Source: Stenotrophomonas maltophilia
Lineage (GTDB): Bacteria; Pseudomonadota; Gammaproteobacteria; Xanthomonadales; Xanthomonadaceae
DNA: 64,000 bases
Direction: 5' to 3'
Assembly (NCBI GenBank): GCA_002363385.1
Contig: DEVL01000004.1
Coordinates: 69,766-133,765, forward strand
Shown one piece after another: positions 17,212-26,556 of the stretch. The first letter of the stretch is position 1. Each line of letters opens with the position of its first letter. A program made the position numbers and the translations under genes. The notes beneath the pieces were generated by a model. It was not told the DNA's origin. It worked only from the letters and a program-made list of their open reading frames with translations, and ran no database searches.

Positions 17212-17298
17212 TTGAATCCCGGCGATTCTCAGGCATCACCGGGGGATTGCAAAGCCGCGCCCGCCATACAGTGGCGTACTGAAGGGCGCGCAGGCAGA

Positions 17299-18897
17299 TC
17301 AGGGCTTGGCGGTCTGCAGGCGGTAGCTGGTGCTGGCCGTAGCGGTCGGGCCATCCCCCTGCACCGCACGCACCTCCACCTTGTGCTCGCCTACCGGCAG
17401 GTTGGTCGGCAGCGCGCCGCGCCACAGGTGCGGCGACGGCGTGGCTTCCGGCGAGCGGTCGAAACCGCGCAGGCGCTCGGCGGTATCGTCGGCGACGTTC
17501 TCCTGCAGCAGCCGCGGATCGGGCTGCTCGACACGCTTCATCGGCTGCCAGGCGCCATCGTCCACGCGGTACTCGACCAACGAATCGGCCTGACCCATGA
17601 ACACGTTGGCGTATACGCCCCACGCCGGATACGCGCCCTGGCGCAGCACCTTCGGCGCATGCAGGGCGATCTGGTAATCATCCGGCGCACGCGCCACGTA
17701 ATAGCGCAGGCCGTAGTCGCCGCCGGGCTTGACCGACAGCACCGCATAGCCGTTCGGGGTGCCATCGCTCATGGTCGCATCAGGGATGCCGTTGCTGTCC
17801 TTCACCCCCGACCAGAATGCCCCGCAGGCCGCGCCCACGTTGTACTCGTGCAGCGGCTTGCTGCCCTGCCAGCCTTCGGCCGCGCCGTGATAGTAGTGCT
17901 GCTGGGTGTGGCTGTGGCCGCTGAGCACCAGCACGTTCGGGAACTCCTTGAGCAGCGCGAACAGGCGCGCGCGATCCGCATGACGGAACGTCTCACGGCC
18001 CGGTGCAGCATCGAAAAGCGGGATGTGCATGCCGAGCACGATCAAGCGATCACGTTGCAGGCCCTTCAGGTAGTTGGCCAGGAAGGTGAACTGGTCCGCG
18101 CGCAGACCGCCCACATAGCTCGGCTTGGCCTTGGGATCGTAGACCACGTCATCGAGGAACACGAAGCTCGCGCCGCCCTCTTCCACCGCATAGGTGTCCG
18201 GGCCGTACACGGCGCGCCAGCTGTCCAGCGAGTGCGCGTCGTTGCCGGCGTCCATGTCCAGATCGTGGTTGCCCGGCACATGGAACCATGGCACCTGCAG
18301 CTGCGCGGTGACCTTGTTGATGTCCGGGTAGAGGCTCAGGTCGTCGTTGACGATGTCGCCCAGGGTCGTGCCCAGCCGCGCCGGATGCTTGCCGATGATC
18401 GGCTCGACGATGGCGCGCTGGTAGTAGCCGATGTCCTGGCGGCTGGCGGTCTGGGTGTCCGTGAACACCAGCATCTCAAAGCCATTTCGTGCCGCATCGG
18501 TACCCTTGGCCGGTTCCAGTGCGAAATCCCAGTTGCGGGTCGCACCGCCGGTAGCGCGGATGCCGTCGTACTTGAGGTTGGGCGAACCCTGCGGTGCGTA
18601 ATGGCGCCAGTACGAGGGCAGCCCATTGGCGGCGGCCGGGAAGCGGTACTCGTCCGGCTTGATCACGAAGACGGTCTGGCCCTCGCGCACCGGCAGGCTG
18701 TAGCTGCCATCGGCGGCGGTGCGCACGATCACTTCCCCGTTGGAGACCTGCACACCGGCCAGGCCGGGATCGGTCGGGCCACGCCCGGGCTTGCCGTCGC
18801 GCTCCTGATACACCTTGCCAGTGACGGTCGTTTCAGCAGCCCAGGCAGGCGAAGTCATCAACAGCAGGCAAGCCAGCCAGGCGGCAGTACGGGTCAT
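17299..18897 (-). CDS. Secreted calcineurin-like metallophosphoesterase with N- and C-terminal accessory domains
   Basis: 532 residues from the ATG at 18897, chosen because a signal peptide follows at once (TAAWLACLLLMTSPAWAA). A beta-sandwich accessory domain covers about residues 25-130. The metallophosphoesterase core follows, with metal-binding motifs FTDTQ, GDIVNDD, GNHDLD and GHSHTQ in the standard order. A C-terminal domain with the VEYRVDDGAW repeat-like stretch ends the protein. It should hydrolyse a phosphomonoester or phosphodiester outside the cytoplasm. It shares strand with glucokinase, 109 bases upstream of that gene's start, and may serve the glycan locus, for example by removing phosphate from sugars. 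The substrate is unknown. Confidence 0.87.
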   Translation of the reverse strand: MTRTAAWLACLLLMTSPAWAAETTVTGKVYQERDGKPGRGPTDPGLAGVQVSNGEVIVRTAADGSYSLPVREGQTVFVIKPDEYRFPAAANGLPSYWRHYAPQGSPNLKYDGIRATGGATRNWDFALEPAKGTDAARNGFEMLVFTDTQTASRQDIGYYQRAIVEPIIGKHPARLGTTLGDIVNDDLSLYPDINKVTAQLQVPWFHVPGNHDLDMDAGNDAHSLDSWRAVYGPDTYAVEEGGASFVFLDDVVYDPKAKPSYVGGLRADQFTFLANYLKGLQRDRLIVLGMHIPLFDAAPGRETFRHADRARLFALLKEFPNVLVLSGHSHTQQHYYHGAAEGWQGSKPLHEYNVGAACGAFWSGVKDSNGIPDATMSDGTPNGYAVLSVKPGGDYGLRYYVARAPDDYQIALHAPKVLRQGAYPAWGVYANVFMGQADSLVEYRVDDGAWQPMKRVEQPDPRLLQENVADDTAERLRGFDRSPEATPSPHLWRGALPTNLPVGEHKVEVRAVQGDGPTATASTSYRLQTAKP

Positions 18898-18990
18898 CGG
18901 GGGTGGTCCGGTCGGGGGTGGGGAAGTGTAGAGCCGCACATCATCGCCTGCACCGCGTTTCACCGACGTTAAACGATGTGCAGCCTGTGC

Positions 18991-19629
18991 TTACCCGGCG
19001 TGGCGCGCCGCCAACACCGCGACCGCGTCGTCCAGCGACAGCCCACGCGCACGCAGCAGCACGGTCAGATGGAACAACAGATCGGCCGACTCGCCCAGCA
19101 GCGCGTCATCGTCCTGCACCACCCCTGCCAGCGCCGTCTCCACGCCCTCCTCGCCCACTTTCTGCGCGATCCGGCGGATGTCGCCGTCGAACAGCGACGT
19201 GGTGTAGCTGCCGGCCGGGCGCTGCTGTTCGCGCTCGCGCACCACCGTATCCAGCCGGCCCAGGAAGTTGCCCGGTGCCTGCGGGAAGCAGCTCTCGCTG
19301 CCGGTGTGGCAGGTCGGCCCGGCCGGGCGCGCACTCACCAGCAAGGTGTCGTTGTCGCAATCGACCCGCACGGCGGTCACCGCCAGCACGTTGCCGGAGG
19401 ACTCGCCCTTGGTCCACAACCGCTGCTTGCTGCGACTGAAGAAGGTCATGTGGCCCGTGGCCAGCGTCTGTTCCAGCGACGCCGCGTTGGCATAGCCGAG
19501 CATCAGCACGCGCAGCGTGTCCGCGTCCTGCACCACCACCGGCAACAGACCATCGCCCTTGCCCCAGTCCAGCTGCGCCAGCGCCTCGCGCGAGGGCTGC
19601 ACGTCGATGGAACTCACCTCAATAGACAT
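18991..19629 (-). CDS. hisI: HisIE: phosphoribosyl-AMP cyclohydrolase / phosphoribosyl-ATP pyrophosphatase
   Basis: 212 residues from the ATG at 19629, which has a GAGGT site; upstream frame is shadow from hisF. The HisI half carries the metal-binding CDNDTLL and the cysteines of GPTCHTGSESCF; the HisE half (after about residue 115) has the QKVGEEGVETALAG helix typical of the MazG-like pyrophosphatase. It performs steps 2 and 3 of histidine synthesis. It overlaps hisF by eleven bases and is the last gene of the operon. Confidence 0.95.
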   Translation of the reverse strand: MSIEVSSIDVQPSREALAQLDWGKGDGLLPVVVQDADTLRVLMLGYANAASLEQTLATGHMTFFSRSKQRLWTKGESSGNVLAVTAVRVDCDNDTLLVSARPAGPTCHTGSESCFPQAPGNFLGRLDTVVREREQQRPAGSYTTSLFDGDIRRIAQKVGEEGVETALAGVVQDDDALLGESADLLFHLTVLLRARGLSLDDAVAVLAARHAG

Positions 19630-20395
19630 CTCGAACCTCGATCTGCTGCTCGCGCAGGAACTGCTTGAGCGCGGGAATGGCAATGGCGCCACTGTGGAAC
19701 ACGCTGGCGGCCAGCGCACCGTCAACGTCGGCCTGGTCGAACACATCGGCAAAGTGCTGCATCTCGCCCGCACCACCGGAGGCGATCAGCGGCACCTGGC
19801 ACAGCGCACGCGCCTGGCGCAGCTGGGCCACGTCGTAGCCGCGGCGCACGCCATCGCTGTCCATGCAGTTGAGCACGATCTCGCCGGCACCCCGGCGCTG
19901 CGCCTCCACCACCCAATCCAGCGTGCGTACTGCCACTGCCTGGGTCTTGTCCGGATCGCCGCTGAAGCGGCGCACGCGCCATTCGCCGTCCGCCTCGCGC
20001 ACCGAATCGATACCGACCACCACGCACTGGACGCCGAAGGCATCGGCCAGTTCTTCGATCAGTTCGGGCCGACCCAACGCCGGCGAGTTGATCGAGATTT
20101 TGTCGGCACCGGCATGCAGCACCCGCCGCGCGGTCTCGACATCGCTGATGCCACCGGCCACGCAGAACGGAATGTCGATCAGGCGCGCGATGCGCTCGAT
20201 CCAGGCCACGTCCACCGCGCGCCCTTCCGGGCTGGCGCCGATGTCGTAGAACACGAGTTCGTCCGCGCCCTGGTCGCGGTAGCGCATCGCCAGCTCGGCG
20301 ATGTCGCCCATGTCCACGTGATCGCGGAAGCGCACGCCCTTGACCACGCGACCATCGCGCACATCCAGGCACGGAATCAGGCGGCGGCTCAGCAT
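19619..20395 (-). CDS. hisF: HisF: imidazole glycerol phosphate synthase, cyclase subunit
   Basis: 258 residues from the ATG at 20395. The N terminus MLSRRLIPCLDVRDGRVVKG is the classic HisF start with the catalytic aspartate (CLD). It is a TIM barrel that takes ammonia from HisH to make imidazole glycerol phosphate and AICAR. The second catalytic aspartate sits in LNCMDSDG. It overlaps hisA by seven bases. Confidence 0.96.
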   Translation of the reverse strand: MLSRRLIPCLDVRDGRVVKGVRFRDHVDMGDIAELAMRYRDQGADELVFYDIGASPEGRAVDVAWIERIARLIDIPFCVAGGISDVETARRVLHAGADKISINSPALGRPELIEELADAFGVQCVVVGIDSVREADGEWRVRRFSGDPDKTQAVAVRTLDWVVEAQRRGAGEIVLNCMDSDGVRRGYDVAQLRQARALCQVPLIASGGAGEMQHFADVFDQADVDGALAASVFHSGAIAIPALKQFLREQQIEVRDVY

Positions 20396-21123
20396 GCCAG
20401 CGCTCCTTCCAGGGTCATGCGCCCTTCCAGCAATGCCTTGCCGAGGATCGCCCCGCCACAGCCAACGGCCTTGGCCTGGGCGACATCGTCGGCATCGCGC
20501 ACGCCACCGGAGGCCTGCACCGCCACGCCCGGGAGCAGTGCGGAAAGATGCTGGTAGAGACCGATGTTCGGCCCGGACAGCATGCCGTCGCGCGCGATAT
20601 CCGTGCACAAAAGGTGCTGCATGCCGGCGTCGGCGTAGCGCTGGCCCAACACGTCCAGGGTGTCCTCGGCGGTCTCGGTCCAGCCATGCACCGGCAACAG
20701 CCAGCGGCCATCCTCGGCCTGCCGCGCGTCCAGCGCGATGGTCAGCCGATCCGGGCCGAACTCGCGCAGCCAGCCGATCACCGTCTCCGGTTCGCGCACC
20801 GACACCGAGCCGACCACCACGCGGGTGGCACCGGTGTCGAGGATGCGCGCGACGTCATCGCGCGAGCGCACACCGCCACCGGTCTGCACCTTCAGGCCGG
20901 TCTGCGAGGCGATCGAGGACAGCAGCGGTGCCAGCGTGTAACCACCGGCACGGGCGGCATCCAGATCCACCAGATGCATCCAGCCCGCGCCCGCCGCAGC
21001 AAACGCCTGCGCGCGCGGCAGCGGATCATCGCCGTAGGTGGTCTGCTGCGCGTAGTCGCCCTGCAGCAGCCGCACCACGCGGCCTTCGCGGATATCCAGG
21101 GCGGGATAGACGATGAAACTCAT
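20389..21123 (-). CDS. hisA: HisA: phosphoribosylformimino-AICAR-phosphate isomerase
   Basis: 244 residues, a TIM barrel paralogous to HisF. It starts MSFIVYPALDIREGRVVRL with the catalytic aspartate in ALDI; the second catalytic aspartate is in LCTDIARDG. It opens the ribose ring of ProFAR in step 4 of the pathway. It overlaps hisH by four bases. Confidence 0.96.
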   Translation of the reverse strand: MSFIVYPALDIREGRVVRLLQGDYAQQTTYGDDPLPRAQAFAAAGAGWMHLVDLDAARAGGYTLAPLLSSIASQTGLKVQTGGGVRSRDDVARILDTGATRVVVGSVSVREPETVIGWLREFGPDRLTIALDARQAEDGRWLLPVHGWTETAEDTLDVLGQRYADAGMQHLLCTDIARDGMLSGPNIGLYQHLSALLPGVAVQASGGVRDADDVAQAKAVGCGGAILGKALLEGRMTLEGALAC

Positions 21124-21722
21124 GTCGGTTCGTTCTCGATGAAATTACGCAGGATGCGCGCACCGGTATCGGCCGAGCGTTCCGGGTGGAACTGGGCGCC
21201 ACTGTGCCGGCCGCGCTGCACGACGGCCGCGAACAGCCCGCCGTGATCGCACGCCGCGACCGTGTCTTCGCCCAGAGGGGCTGCGTAGCTGTGGACGAAG
21301 TAAGCACTGGCCCGCGCCGGCACGCCGGCCAGCAGCGGCGACTCGCGCAGGGGCAGCAGCCGGTTCCAGCCCATGTGCGGCACCCGGATGCCAGTGGCAG
21401 GACGCAGGTGACGCACGACCCCGGGCAACAAGCCCAGGCATTCGACATGGCCTTCTTCAGAACCGTCGAACAGCAGCTGCATGCCCAGGCAGATCCCGAG
21501 CAGCGGCACCTGCAGCTCGCGCAGTGGCTGGACCAGGCCCTGCGCATGCAGACGCGCCATGCCGTGCGGAGCCGCACCAACGCCGGGCAGGATCACCCGC
21601 GACACGCCCTCCAGACCCTGCGCATCGCGCACCAGCCGCACCTGCACGCCCAGACGCTCCAGCGCATAGCGGACCGAGCCGAGGTTGGCGCCACCCGCAT
21701 CGATCAGCGCAACCTCGGTCAC
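21120..21722 (-). CDS. hisH: HisH: imidazole glycerol phosphate synthase, glutaminase subunit
   Basis: 200 residues from a GTG at 21722; AGGGGG lies upstream and the GTG overlaps the hisB stop, so this start beats the longer open frame. It is a class I glutamine amidotransferase with nucleophile Cys78 in GICLGMQLLF and the partner residues His179 and Glu181 in QFHPE. It passes ammonia to HisF. Confidence 0.95.
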   Translation of the reverse strand: MTEVALIDAGGANLGSVRYALERLGVQVRLVRDAQGLEGVSRVILPGVGAAPHGMARLHAQGLVQPLRELQVPLLGICLGMQLLFDGSEEGHVECLGLLPGVVRHLRPATGIRVPHMGWNRLLPLRESPLLAGVPARASAYFVHSYAAPLGEDTVAACDHGGLFAAVVQRGRHSGAQFHPERSADTGARILRNFIENEPT

Positions 21723-22792
21723 AGTGCCCCCTTGGTGCTTGGCAACGCGGTGCCCTGCCGCGGCAAGGCCTGGCGCAGCGCGCGCGCCAGCGCCTTGAAG
21801 CAGGCCTCGACCTTGTGGTGGTCGTTGTCGCCGCGCACGCTCAGGTGCAGGTTCAACCCGGCCGCATCGCACAGCGAGCGGAAAAAGTGCGGCACCAGCT
21901 CGGTCGGCATGTCGCCCACGCGCTCGCGCTTGAACTCACCTTCGAACACGAAATACGGGCGGCCGCTGAAATCCAGCGCGGCACTGGCCAGCGTTTCGTC
22001 CATCGGCAGGGTGAAGCCGTAGCGGCCGATCCCACGCTTGTCGCCCAGCGCCTCGCGCAGGGCCTGGCCCAGCGCCAGGCCGGTGTCTTCAATGGTGTGG
22101 TGCTCGTCGATGTGCAGGTCGCCCTCGGCCTGCACGCTCAGCGCGAAACCGCCGTGCTTGCCGATCTGCTCCAGCATGTGATCGAAGAACGGCAGCCCGG
22201 TGTGAGTCTGCGGCTCGGCGGTGCGATCCAGATCGACCTCGACCCGGATCTTCGTTTCCTTGGTATTGCGCTGCACCGTGGCCCGGCGCGGCGCATCGGC
22301 CAGCTCATGCGCGATTGACGTCCAGTCCCAGTCGCCGCCGAACTGCTCGGTGCGCAGCTGGAAGCCACGGATCTTCATGTTCTCGGCGAATTGGATATCG
22401 GTCAGGCGGTCACCCACCATCGCCGAGCGTGACCAGTCGATGCTGCGGTCCTGCAGGTAGGGCAGCATCAGGCCGATACCCGGTTTGCGGGTCGGCGCGT
22501 TGTCCTGCGGCCAGGTACCGTCGATCAGCACGTCACGGAAGGTGATGCCCTGGCTGGCGAAGATCTGCAGCATCAGGTCATTGGGGCCATCGAAGCTGGC
22601 CTGCGGATAGCCTTCGGTGCCCAGGCCATCCTGGTTGCTGACGATCACGAACTGATAACCCGCGTCGCGCAGCTTGAGCATCGCCGGGATCACATCGCGC
22701 ACGAAGCGCAGTTTTTCGTAGGCGTCGATCTGGAAATCGGCGGGCTCTTCGATCAGGGTGCCGTCGCGGTCGACGAACAGAATCGGGGTCAT
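21719..22792 (-). CDS. hisB: HisB: bifunctional histidinol-phosphatase / imidazole glycerol phosphate dehydratase
   Basis: 357 residues. The N-terminal half is a HAD-type histidinol-phosphate phosphatase with the DRDGT nucleophile motif (Asp8, Asp10). The C-terminal half is the dehydratase with metal-binding histidines in FFDHMLEQIGKHG and DEHHTIEDTG, and DNDHHKVEACFK near the end. This fusion is found in enteric and other gamma-proteobacteria including xanthomonads. It overlaps hisC and hisH by four bases each. Confidence 0.96.
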   Translation of the reverse strand: MTPILFVDRDGTLIEEPADFQIDAYEKLRFVRDVIPAMLKLRDAGYQFVIVSNQDGLGTEGYPQASFDGPNDLMLQIFASQGITFRDVLIDGTWPQDNAPTRKPGIGLMLPYLQDRSIDWSRSAMVGDRLTDIQFAENMKIRGFQLRTEQFGGDWDWTSIAHELADAPRRATVQRNTKETKIRVEVDLDRTAEPQTHTGLPFFDHMLEQIGKHGGFALSVQAEGDLHIDEHHTIEDTGLALGQALREALGDKRGIGRYGFTLPMDETLASAALDFSGRPYFVFEGEFKRERVGDMPTELVPHFFRSLCDAAGLNLHLSVRGDNDHHKVEACFKALARALRQALPRQGTALPSTKGAL

Positions 22793-23877
22793 GCGGCAGC
22801 CCTCCGGGCCATCAGGGCGGCGAGTACGCGGTCGTTCTGGTCCGGGCTGCCGAGGGTGATGCGCAGTGCATCACCCAACTGTGGCGCGGCACGCTGGTCA
22901 CGCACCACCACACCGGCGGCGAGCAGCGCGTCGAACGCGCCTTGTGCGTCGGCAAAGCGGGCCAGCAGGTAGTTTCCCTGCGAGGGATAGACACGCACCA
23001 CACCGGGCAGCGCGGCCAGGCCGGACTGCAGCCGGGTACGTTCGGCCTTGATCTGCGCGATGCGCTGGGTGGTCACGGCCAGACTCTCGGCGCCGAGACC
23101 GGCCAACGCCAACTCGGCACAGGGCGCAGGCACCGGGTACGGCGCCTGGCAGCGGCGCAGCAGCTGGATCAGGGCAGGATCGGCGATCAGGCTGCCAATG
23201 CGGGCGGCGGCCAGCGCATGCGCCTTGGACAGCGTGCGCAGCACAGCGATGTTCTCGTAACGGCTCAACAACGTGGTCGCGGACGGCTGCTCGGCATATT
23301 CACCGTAGGCCTCATCCACCACCACCAGCGCCCTGCCCTGCAACGCCGCGGCCACACGCTCGATCTCGGCCAACGGGATCACGCTGCCGGCGGGATTGGA
23401 CGGCGAGCACAGGAACACCAGCTTGGCGTTACCGCCCAGCGCAGCGGCGATCACCGCATCGATATCGGCGACCAGCGCATCACCCTGATCGACCAGCGGC
23501 ACCTCGATCAGCGGTGCGTTCTGCAGGCGGGCGCAGACGGCATACATGCCGAACACCGGCGGCGTGGTCACCACCGCATCGCGGCCCGGCTCGCACAGCG
23601 CGCGCACCAGCAGATCGATGGCCTCGTCACTGCCACGGCCGATCAGCAGTTGTTCGGCGGAGCAGCCGTACAGCTCGGCCAGCCGATCGCGCAGTGCTGC
23701 CGGCTGCGGGTCGGGATAGCGGCGCGCGCCGCCAGCGACGTCGGCCGGATTAGCCCACGCCGATTCATTCGCGTTGAGCCAGACATCACCGGTCAGCGCA
23801 CTGCTGCGCGCTGAGGAATAGCCGGCAAACGCCTGCAGGTCGGCGCGTACCAGGGACAGGAGGGAGCCACTGCTCAT
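22789..23877 (-). CDS. hisC: HisC: histidinol-phosphate aminotransferase
   Basis: 362 residues, a fold-type I PLP enzyme. The N-terminal substrate region (LNANESAWANP) and the PLP-lysine region RTLSKAHALAAARIG are clear. It converts imidazole acetol phosphate to histidinol phosphate. It overlaps hisD and hisB by four bases each. Confidence 0.95.
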   Translation of the reverse strand: MSSGSLLSLVRADLQAFAGYSSARSSALTGDVWLNANESAWANPADVAGGARRYPDPQPAALRDRLAELYGCSAEQLLIGRGSDEAIDLLVRALCEPGRDAVVTTPPVFGMYAVCARLQNAPLIEVPLVDQGDALVADIDAVIAAALGGNAKLVFLCSPSNPAGSVIPLAEIERVAAALQGRALVVVDEAYGEYAEQPSATTLLSRYENIAVLRTLSKAHALAAARIGSLIADPALIQLLRRCQAPYPVPAPCAELALAGLGAESLAVTTQRIAQIKAERTRLQSGLAALPGVVRVYPSQGNYLLARFADAQGAFDALLAAGVVVRDQRAAPQLGDALRITLGSPDQNDRVLAALMARRAAA

Positions 23878-25169
23878 GCGGCCGCCTCCATGCGCAGGGT
23901 CACCGCGTTCTCGTGGGCATCCAGGCCTTCAGCGCGGGCCAGCACACGGGCACACTCGCCGATCGCCGCGATGCCGGCGGCCGTGGCCGACTGCACGCTG
24001 ATCAGGTTCTGGAAGCTGGCCACACTGACGCCGCTGTAGGCGCGCGCGGCACCGGCGGTGGGCAGTACATGGTTGGTGCCACTGCAGTAATCGCCGAGCG
24101 CTTCGGGGGTGTAATCGCCGAGGAACACCGAACCGGCCGCTTCCACCTTGTCCAACCAGGCGCGCGGCTCGCGCAGCGCCAGGATCAAGTGCTCCGGGGC
24201 ATACCGGTTGCTGATCGCGAAAGCGTCGTCCAGCGAATCAACCAGGATCAGCCGCGAGGATGCCAGCGCCTGCGCGGCGATCTGCGCACGCGACAGCTGC
24301 GCCAACTGCGCCTCCACGGCCGCTTCAACCTGGTCCACCATTCCCGCATTGTCGGTCAGCAGCAGCACCTGCGAGTCCGGACCGTGCTCGGCCTGCGAGA
24401 GCAGATCGGCGGCCACGAACGCGGGATTGGCGCCAGCATCGGCAATCACCAGCACTTCGGAAGGCCCAGCCGGCATATCGATCGCCGCAGCGCCGTCCTG
24501 GGCGACCTGCTGCTTGGCTTCGGTCACGTAACTATTGCCCGGGCCGTACAGCTTGTCGCAGGCGGGAACGCTGTCGGTGCCATACGCCATCGCAGCGATC
24601 GCCTGCGCGCCGCCCAGCTTGAACACGCGGTGCACGCCGGTCAGGCGCGCGGCCACCAGCACCGCAGGATCGGCACTGCCGTCCTTGCGCGGCGGCGTGC
24701 ACAACACGACTTCACGACAGCCGGCCAGCTGTGCGGGCACGCCCAGCATCAACGCGGTGGACGGCAACGGCGCGCTGCCAGCCGGCACATACAGACCCAC
24801 CCGACCGATCGGGCGCACCACGCGCTCGCAACGCACGCCGGGCGCGGTCTCGACCGCATAGCCTTGGCTCATGCCGGCCTGGTGGAAGGTACGGATGCGC
24901 GCGGCCGCATCGATCATCGCCTGGCGCAGCTCGGCCGAGACGGCCTGCTCGGCGGCGGCGAACTCGGCCTCGCTCACTTCAAAGGTGTCCGGCGCCACCC
25001 CGTCGAAACGCAGGGTGATCTCGCGCAGTGCGGCATCACCGCCTTCGCGCACCGCTGCGATCAATGCAGCAACGGACTCACGGGTGCGCGACGCCACGGC
25101 CTGGACCGGACGTTGCAGTGCCTGCGCCTGGGCGCCGGTATCCAATTGGGACCACGTCAAACGATTCAT
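23874..25169 (-). CDS. hisD: HisD: histidinol dehydrogenase
   Basis: 431 residues from the ATG at 25169, which overlaps the hisG stop. It is a zinc enzyme that oxidises histidinol to histidine in two NAD-dependent steps. Signatures include GRVGLYVPAGSAPLPST, YGPGNSYVTEAK, GPSEVLVIAD, the zinc-site stretch SQAEHGPDSQ and GTNHVLPT near the C terminus. Confidence 0.96.
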   Translation of the reverse strand: MNRLTWSQLDTGAQAQALQRPVQAVASRTRESVAALIAAVREGGDAALREITLRFDGVAPDTFEVSEAEFAAAEQAVSAELRQAMIDAAARIRTFHQAGMSQGYAVETAPGVRCERVVRPIGRVGLYVPAGSAPLPSTALMLGVPAQLAGCREVVLCTPPRKDGSADPAVLVAARLTGVHRVFKLGGAQAIAAMAYGTDSVPACDKLYGPGNSYVTEAKQQVAQDGAAAIDMPAGPSEVLVIADAGANPAFVAADLLSQAEHGPDSQVLLLTDNAGMVDQVEAAVEAQLAQLSRAQIAAQALASSRLILVDSLDDAFAISNRYAPEHLILALREPRAWLDKVEAAGSVFLGDYTPEALGDYCSGTNHVLPTAGAARAYSGVSVASFQNLISVQSATAAGIAAIGECARVLARAEGLDAHENAVTLRMEAAA

Positions 25170-26077
25170 GCCAGCGACCGCTCCACACTCAATACCATCA
25201 AGCCCTGCGCACCCGCGCGCTCCAGATCCTCCAACCGCTGCCAGGTCAACGCACCGTGGCACATGGTCTGCAAACGCAGGTGACCGCCGTCATCGGGTAA
25301 CTGCACCAGCGGATCGGCATCGGGCAGCAGGCGGGTCAATTCGGAAACCCGGTCCAGCGCGGCGCGGAACATCAGCAGCTTGCTGTCCTGCACCTTCACC
25401 ACGCCGTCAAGGCGACGCAGCAGCATGGCCATCAGGCCGGCGCGGGCGTCATCGGGTGTACGGACCGGGCCGGCCAGCACCGCCTCGCTTTCCAGCAGGG
25501 TTTCGACCGGCTTGAGCTGGTTGGCGGCCAGGGTGGCGCCGCTGGAAACCAGATCGCAGATCAGATCGGCGGTGCCCAGGCGAGGGGCGATTTCGACCGA
25601 GCCGGACAGTTCGACCACCTGGGCATCCACGCCGCGCTCGGCCAGCCAGTCGGCCAGGATCGCGGGGTAGCTGGTGGCGATGCGCTTGCCAGCCAGCTGC
25701 TCCACGCCCGTCCATTCCCACTCCTCCGGCACCGCCAGCATCAAGCGGCACTGGCCGAAGTTGAGCCCGCGCAGCGCCTGGTAGGCATCCGGCAGGCCGA
25801 TCCGGCGGCGGGCGGCGCCCTGCTCGTCCAGCTCGTTCCGGCCGACGATGCCGAAATCGCACACGCCATCGGCGATCAGGCCAGGGATATCGTCGTCGCG
25901 GACCAGCAGCAGGTCCACCGGCAGCGATTCGCCGTAGCAGAACAGCTTGTCGCGGCTCTGCCGCCAGCTCAGCCCGCAGGCGGTGAGCAGGCTGCGGGCG
26001 GGCTCGGCCAGCCGCCCGTTCTTCTGGATGGCGATACGCAGCCGGTCTCGTGCCGGGGCGGTCTGGGTTGCACTCAT
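25166..26077 (-). CDS. hisG: HisG: ATP phosphoribosyltransferase, long form
   Basis: 303 residues, the long form with a C-terminal histidine-sensing domain, so no HisZ partner is needed. It starts the pathway by joining PRPP and ATP. Signatures include LRIAIQKNGRLAEP, DFGIVGRNELDEQG and the VDAQVVELSGSVEIAPRLG phosphate loop. It starts eleven bases after the stop of the TrpR-like gene. Feedback inhibition by histidine is expected from the family. Confidence 0.95.
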   Translation of the reverse strand: MSATQTAPARDRLRIAIQKNGRLAEPARSLLTACGLSWRQSRDKLFCYGESLPVDLLLVRDDDIPGLIADGVCDFGIVGRNELDEQGAARRRIGLPDAYQALRGLNFGQCRLMLAVPEEWEWTGVEQLAGKRIATSYPAILADWLAERGVDAQVVELSGSVEIAPRLGTADLICDLVSSGATLAANQLKPVETLLESEAVLAGPVRTPDDARAGLMAMLLRRLDGVVKVQDSKLLMFRAALDRVSELTRLLPDADPLVQLPDDGGHLRLQTMCHGALTWQRLEDLERAGAQGLMVLSVERSLA

Positions 26078-26088
26078 GGGGGAGGTCT

Positions 26089-26409
26089 CTATTCGGATTC
26101 GGGGGAGGTCGGCGTGGCGGCGATGGCGGCGGCGTAACCGCCGTGGCCGTGGTCCAGCGAGCGCGCCACGCGCCCGGTGGTGGTCACGCTGACCCCGGTC
26201 AGCTCATGGATCTCGCGATACGGCACGCCCTGCTGCAGCAGCGGCACGACCTTCCAACGGTCCGACAGCGCTTCCAGCTCGGCGGGCGTGCACAGATCGC
26301 GCAGGAACGCGGTCACCGCATCCGGATCGGACAGCGCAGCAAAGGCACGCGCCAGCGAGGCCAGATCGGCCTGGGCGTCTTTTTCGCGGGGGACGGGACG
26401 TAATTTCAT
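26089..26409 (-). CDS. TrpR/YerC-family repressor, probably controls the his operon
   Basis: 106 residues. The central part matches the TrpR/YerC fold: LCTPAELEALSDRWKVVPLL followed by the recognition motif YREIHELTGVSVTTTGRVAR. It is the first gene of the his operon and precedes hisG by eleven bases. A perfect palindrome with eleven-base arms lies seven bases upstream of its ATG, which strongly suggests it represses itself and the his genes when histidine is plentiful; the effector is inferred. There is no clear ribosome-binding site, and a TATTAC box sits nine bases before the ATG, so the message may be nearly leaderless. Confidence 0.85.
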   Translation of the reverse strand: MKLRPVPREKDAQADLASLARAFAALSDPDAVTAFLRDLCTPAELEALSDRWKVVPLLQQGVPYREIHELTGVSVTTTGRVARSLDHGHGGYAAAIAATPTSPESE

Positions 26410-26415
26410 CGTATC

Positions 26416-26439
26416 AATGTAATAGCGTGCTATTACATT
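26416..26439. promoter_or_regulatory. Perfect palindrome: candidate operator of the TrpR-like repressor at the his promoter
   Basis: AATGTAATAGC, then GT, then GCTATTACATT: eleven-base arms with no mismatch. Its right arm on the minus strand contains the putative -10 box TATTAC, with TTGCGC as a possible -35 sixteen bases upstream. A bound repressor would block RNA polymerase directly. Confidence 0.8.
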
Positions 26440-26556
26440 AGCGCAAATGACGGCGCACGGTCAAACCGCCGCCGAAGGCGGAATGGGTCGGTTCAGGGTC
26501 TGGAAACGAACAACGCCCGCGTTGGCGGGCATTGTGATGGGTATCCATAAGGAGGC

